The notes beneath the pieces were generated by a model, which ran no database searches, was not told the origin of the DNA, and was given only the letters and a program-made list of their open reading frames with translations. Both the position numbers and the translations under genes were made by a program. A stretch of DNA of 64,000 nucleotides from Membranipora membranacea. Lineage: Eukaryota > Bryozoa > Gymnolaemata > Cheilostomatida > Membraniporidae. Positions 59,101 to 64,000 of the stretch are shown here, piece after piece. Location of the stretch: NCBI GenBank assembly GCA_914767715.1, contig OU612073.1, forward strand, positions 7,688,001-7,752,000, given 5' to 3'. Position 1 is the first letter of the stretch; each line of letters starts with the position of its first letter.

Positions 59101-62100
59101 GAGAGCTATGACATCAGATCTGAGTTCATCATTACCAGAACGGAGTGCGTTTGTCAGACTATCATCTATATGTAACTGTGTGATGAGTTTAGTCTTCTTA
59201 CACTCTCTGTGCACAGTGATAAGTGCGGGTAGTGAGCTCACGCCCTCAGACTGGTCAGATAACTCAGATATAAGGTTCTGATGTACAGCTGGGTAGAGTG
59301 AGAGAGTCACAGGCAACCAGTAGTGCCTCATGTTATCCCTGTTACAAAATATAACCACGTAAATACAAATGCTCATAAACGTAATACATATCCCACACAT
59401 CTGTGTATCAAAGAATCTGACAGATTTGACTGCACACAGAACATTTGCGCCAGCAAGACAAACCTAGGTGAAGCTGTCCAGTACAGGGAACTGTGCTAGC
59501 CTGTGGTAAGAGCACAGTAACCCAAAAACATAGAGCTTCCGTTCAAGTGGAGGACATGGACAAGCACAGGTTTAACTCACCACAGTGATAAAAAAGAATC
59601 AGAAAATTTGACATAATTCTATAATCTAATCATAAACACATTTGTGATGTAATGCAGATCTAGACAGTAGCCTTCACCAGTAGGACTTTATTCACCTGAC
59701 AAGCCTGTTGGTAGAGTTGAGTGCTTGTATGAATGGTTGCAGTATATACTTGATCCACATCGTCTCAGATCCCAGCCTCTGTATAATAGCTGCGTATAAT
59801 TTACCGCTGGTACTTGCTAAGTATTGTGATGAGAGACAACTCCATATATCACAGATAAGTGTTGGTGTACTCTCGAGCAACTGTCAACGAATAACAAACA
59901 CATAAAAAAGTCTTCCTTATCTAATTCCAATTTATTATTGCTGAAAAATGAATGTAATTTAGTCTATTCTTTAATGACATACAAACTGTCAAAAACCAAG
60001 AGCTTTTTCCATGTTTTACTTTCCGCGCTTCAATAATAAGGACATGAGCAAGTCAAGAGAAGATAACTACCATTTAAAACTCCTGCCTAAATCATTTTGC
60101 TGTTGTGTTATTATTATGCAAAAATACACAAAACTGAAATCCAAGACGACAGGCTAGGTAAAGTCCTGAAACTGGAGCGAACATTACTGTGGGGCACAAC
60201 ATTCAAGATTGTTTCATATATAAAAAAAACTGAGCATATCTTATTATCATATATCAAACTCAAATAATGGTCTGAGCAATATCGACAGTGGCTCACCTGC
60301 TCACAGTCGAGCCACGCTACTAGTACTGTTAGTAGTTTAAGCTTAGCCCTCACATTCCAGGCCATAGGTAGGACTGCACGCAGCAGGTCATCGTGTAATG
60401 GTGTATCTCTGTTTAAATTTTTGTGTGCGGTCTGTAACAGTGACTGCAGACATGAGATTACAAACTCACTAACTCCTTCAACTGGTGAATCACAGTTAGC
60501 CCATAATAAATCTCTCAACTCCTGTTAGACACAAATATTTATCATAATCATAAATTATAATATTGTTATATATTAATTAATATTTTTTCTTACCTCAATG
60601 GTTCACAAGATAGCTGGGGGTTCCCCTATAGGAGGGGGCGACTAATACGCCATTTCCTGGTTAACCCCCAATAAGTTAGAATAAACATTTAAGTAAGTAC
60701 AGTAAGTTGTTGGAGAACAGCATGGGCAGGGCAAAAACTTTATAGGAGGAAATTGGCCTCGATACTTTAGAAAAGGCGGAAAATTTAGCACCAACCACAC
60801 ATGCACCCAAGTCACCTTTCAGACTCTGAGAAATATAGTAACTTAAGGTAGTATTTTAGGGCGGGAGGGTGGGAATTGTGAAAAGACAACTTGTCTCTTC
60901 AGTTGTCTAGAATGGATGGGATGAGAAAAACCTGCGAACTGACGAGATAAGTAAATTTGCATAACTCGCTATAAGGTGCGCCGTGGTACAGGATAATGCT
61001 TAAGGTAAGATAAGATAACTACAAAATATGAGGCTCAGAGGCCAGGTTTAGAGCTAGTAAATTTTACCAGTTGTAACACAGTACTGTGTTATTAAAAACT
61101 GAGCCTTGTCATATTGCTCAAGAAAAAATGAGTTCTTTAGGTGTAAAAAACTCTGTATATTATAATTATTATAATTTGATCAGAAATTATGCTGGTCCCT
61201 TTAAGAAACGGTCTACTAAATTTTGTCACACCTTACTGATATGCTGTGTCAGTTGAGATCAACTAGTAATCCTGAATTTATAAGGATCCAAAGCCAAACA
61301 CTATAATGATATGTCAACATAAAGACAGAAAGAATGAGACCAAAAAGTTGTTATCTTTTTACTTGATGTTGAGGGAATGGGCCTTGTACTCAGATCATTC
61401 ACTTGTGGATCCATATTTAAATATATATATCTCAGCGAGCAACTTTGGAATAAATTGGACTAGGGGGAGCTAATTATCATTGTGCGGCTATCGTTCTCAA
61501 CTCAAAATTGTCAAGTTTAGTACAGAATAGGGACAGATTATATTCCAATGATTGTAACAACCTTACACACCTGAATAACAACCTCACTCTCACCGCTTAG
61601 CAATGCTTTGCTGAACAATGGTGTCTTCATAAATCTTTGCAGTAATGAGAAGGAATGGTAGTCATTCACACCTCCAGTACAGAATGATAAAGTATTAGAC
61701 ATCATTGTTGAGGAGAGTCTGTCCAGTTGGTCTTCAGGTATAACTAGAAAAAATATCAAGATGAAATCAAATTTTCAAAACACGTACATAAAATACTGCA
61801 GATAAGGAAATTTGACTGACAAACTATAATGTCAGTCTGCTGAGAAGGAGTGACACTGAACCTGAATATCGTTTCAGATTAGCATGAGTTTATAAATTCC
61901 TTCACTCTATATTTAAAAAAACATATCAATACTTAATACCAGGTACCAGGCCAAATTAGATGACAAACACACGACAAAGGGAGATATAAGAATACTGCTT
62001 AGTTTTCATTCGATAAACACTAGATTCATCAGAATCCGGCTCTGAGAGCCAGCTACAGGTCAACCTTGTTGTGTACCAACCTTTAATCATGTTGAGCAAA

Positions 62101-63623
62101 GCAGCAGTTATTGAGACATGGCCAAACTCAGTTTGATTCTGCGAGTTAAAGCTCTGTGTGTAGTGACTGTGTAAGTTGTCTCCCTTGGCGTGCAAAACAT
62201 TATACAGGGCTGTACCAGCTAGAGCAGATAACTCTACATTATCTGTTGCCTGCAAAGTAATGATATGTACTACTGATTGGAGACTTTGCCAATTGAAGTT
62301 GATAATGTATTTTAGCATTGAGCGGTCGTCTTCAAACTATATCATTATTATAAAATTTGCACAATAGTTTTCATAGCCCAACTTTACTGAATTGTTTATA
62401 TTCAAGGCATACAGTACATTCAGTTTCTGTTAAGACGCGCTTTTGTTTCTTCAAACATTGAGTGTGTGAGCCCCAGCAACAGTTTATAAATGTCCAGGAA
62501 GTCTCCTCCTTTGGTTCCAATCACAGACTTTGTGGCCTTAACGCCCTTCAAAAGAATTTAGTGTACCACCGGTAGCTACCCGCTGGCTGTCTGCCTGTGA
62601 TAACACCTCATATTAGGAATCAGTCCCCCAGATAGTCACAGAGTCCTTCTCTTTATCTGTAATACTGTCGTTATGCTAAGATCTCACTATTATAGGTACA
62701 TTAGAACAGGTTCATTCATTCTGTGAATGCGGAGGATTACTTCAAAAGCCGTGTAATAAGGCACCGCACCTCAATACTGGACTATTGCAATATCACTCTG
62801 CCACCACAGAGGGAACAAACTTGTTCTTAAGTTACTCTGTTAGGTACTCACAGTTTGTCTATTAGGAGGGAACACAAGCAGAGTCAGTGAGGTGCAGATC
62901 TCCTCTAGCTGACTCTTCACTTCAATATCAGGTGATGAAATCACTTCACACTGGCATACTGATATCAATAACTACAATGAGAAAACAATAACTTGAGATA
63001 AGAAATGTGATGACAAGAAAACTTTGTATGATGTTCTAAGGAATCTTTTATTGTACTTTTATCATTTTCAAATTCAACACACTATGAAGGTAAAGTACGA
63101 GTAAACTAAAAATTCTAATCTGTATTGAGACTGCAGATTTCCAGACAGATTTCTCCATAACATTTTTCATCTACAAAAGCTATCATTGGAAGCAACTAGA
63201 ATTCTGCAACGTCACAAAATTTTGGTTATCCCAATCGATAGCTTACAAAAAAGAAAAAATAGATGAAACATAGAAGAAAATGAAGGCTAATAATAATAAT
63301 AATTAAGTATATTTGTGAAACGCTTAATAAAATTGCAGAGCAAAAATTTCTAAGCGTTGGGGTTAATCATGACACGGGAAGATTTTCGTGTAACATAATC
63401 AAATTTATATCATGAAATAACAAATATATGGCTATTACATAGTTCACGAAAATCTTCCCCATGACACTGTTACATACCCTGAGAAGTCTCTGAAGTTTGA
63501 TTACAGTCTCAGGATTATTCTGGGACTGAGATGTAAATCTCAGATAATTCACTGTGGTGTCTACTATGGAAGTTATCACCTCACAGGTCCGAACAAACGA
63601 GAAGCTGTCCCATAGAAATATCA
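47127..63623 (-). CDS. THADA: THADA homologue (partial, 5' end outside the window)
   Basis: Twenty-eight exons, first 63,623-63,478, last 47,355-47,127, all phases consistent, 1,573 codons including the stop. Motifs recognised from THADA/Trm732 proteins: RCRHRG (about 54,110), TRRSGGFP (about 53,200), LPQAHSLN followed by TSPLWALRNAA (52,490-52,340), a later SQYPNMYKFML stretch (51,840) and SPIYVVRRL (51,290). The DUF2428-type core is around 54,700-53,100. The family forms all-alpha repeat proteins that assist the FTSJ1/Trm7 methyltransferase in 2'-O-methylation of tRNA position 32; in vertebrates THADA is also linked to energy balance. Human THADA is 1,953 aa, so roughly the first fifth is missing beyond the right edge. 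The region 63,624-64,000 is intron. The 3' UTR probably runs toward 46,880, where AATAAATAAA occurs on the minus strand. No break or stop was found. Confidence 0.92.
60600..61560. other. Large THADA intron without recognised content
   Basis: About 1 kb between THADA exons. It holds a short GC-rich palindrome-like stretch near 60,610-60,660 (GGGGTTCCCC, GTTAACCCCC), possibly a repeat fragment, and otherwise AT-rich sequence. I see no nested gene. Confidence 0.5.
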
Positions 63624-64000
63624 CTGAAAAATATCAGAAGGCAAGTTTTTTAGAAAATCGCTCCTCTTTTCTAAGCCTTGACAGATCAGAGACCAAATAT
63701 CCGGTCATGGGAAGTGACTAACACCCCCTCCTCTAGGCTGAGAGTGCCTTCAACAGTTATTGGGAAAATAAATTTGAATAAGTATAAAACAAATAATGAG
63801 AGGACAACAGACATAAGAGCCTGACAGTGCCCACAAAGGACTTGAACTAAAATCGGCACCTCTGTCCCACAAGTGGCTTCTTTCTTGATGGCAATAAATA
63901 TCTTCTCAGTGAATGATTTGAGTATAAATTTGCATAAATATCATAAATTTGAAAGCATTCGAGCATATTGTTGCTTTGACTTCAAAAAACACGTTCTCAT

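Overview
The window is nuclear DNA of an invertebrate animal. It is AT-rich, and its genes are split by short spliceosomal introns (about 100-1,800 bp, GT/AG). There are no bacterial-style operons. The gene content is metazoan: THADA, a BIR-UBA-RING inhibitor-of-apoptosis protein, short-chain 'C4' collagens, and a CCP/sushi transmembrane receptor. Short-chain collagen C4 genes are known from sponges, cnidarians and lophotrochozoans; I cannot narrow the lineage further from the sequence alone. All gene models were joined by hand from splice sites. The four models with a start inside the window and the partial THADA model stay in frame across every junction.

Layout. 1-6.7 kb: a graveyard of inverted, decayed copies. 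It holds a receptor 3' half (R1, minus), its nested small secreted gene (N1, plus), and an inverted copy of internal exons of the IAP gene that sits 40 kb away. 7.4-18.8 kb: two tandem minus-strand collagen C4 genes. Copy A carries two in-frame stops; copy B is intact (447 aa). 19.2-21.1 kb: a foldback-like element whose arms are 16-bp tandem repeats. 21.4-25.5 kb: receptor copy R2 (plus), with almost no ectodomain but an intact transmembrane segment and tail, and intact gene N2 nested antisense in its last intron. 26-30.2 kb: intergenic sequence and more decayed fragments. 30.7-37.1 kb: the full-length receptor R3 (657 aa), with intact N3 nested antisense in the equivalent intron. 41.1-46.5 kb: an IAP gene with three BIRs, a UBA and a RING (636 aa, plus). 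47.1-64 kb: THADA (minus), 28 exons, 5' end beyond the window.

The most interesting unit is the receptor plus nested-ligand-like pair. R is a type I membrane protein with an unrecognised beta-rich ectodomain, one CCP module, and a cytoplasmic tail with tyrosine motifs (ITAM-spaced YxxI pairs in R1/R2) and proline-rich stretches. N is a small secreted protein with eight cysteines at fixed spacing, encoded on the opposite strand inside R's last intron. The arrangement is kept in three R copies, and both members are open in two of them. Its form recalls linked receptor/ligand recognition loci such as the nested s-Themis/v-Themis genes of Ciona, but the function here is inference.

Repeated duplication, inversion, exon shuffling and mobile-element insertion mark 1-38 kb, in contrast to the single-copy, orderly IAP and THADA genes on the right.
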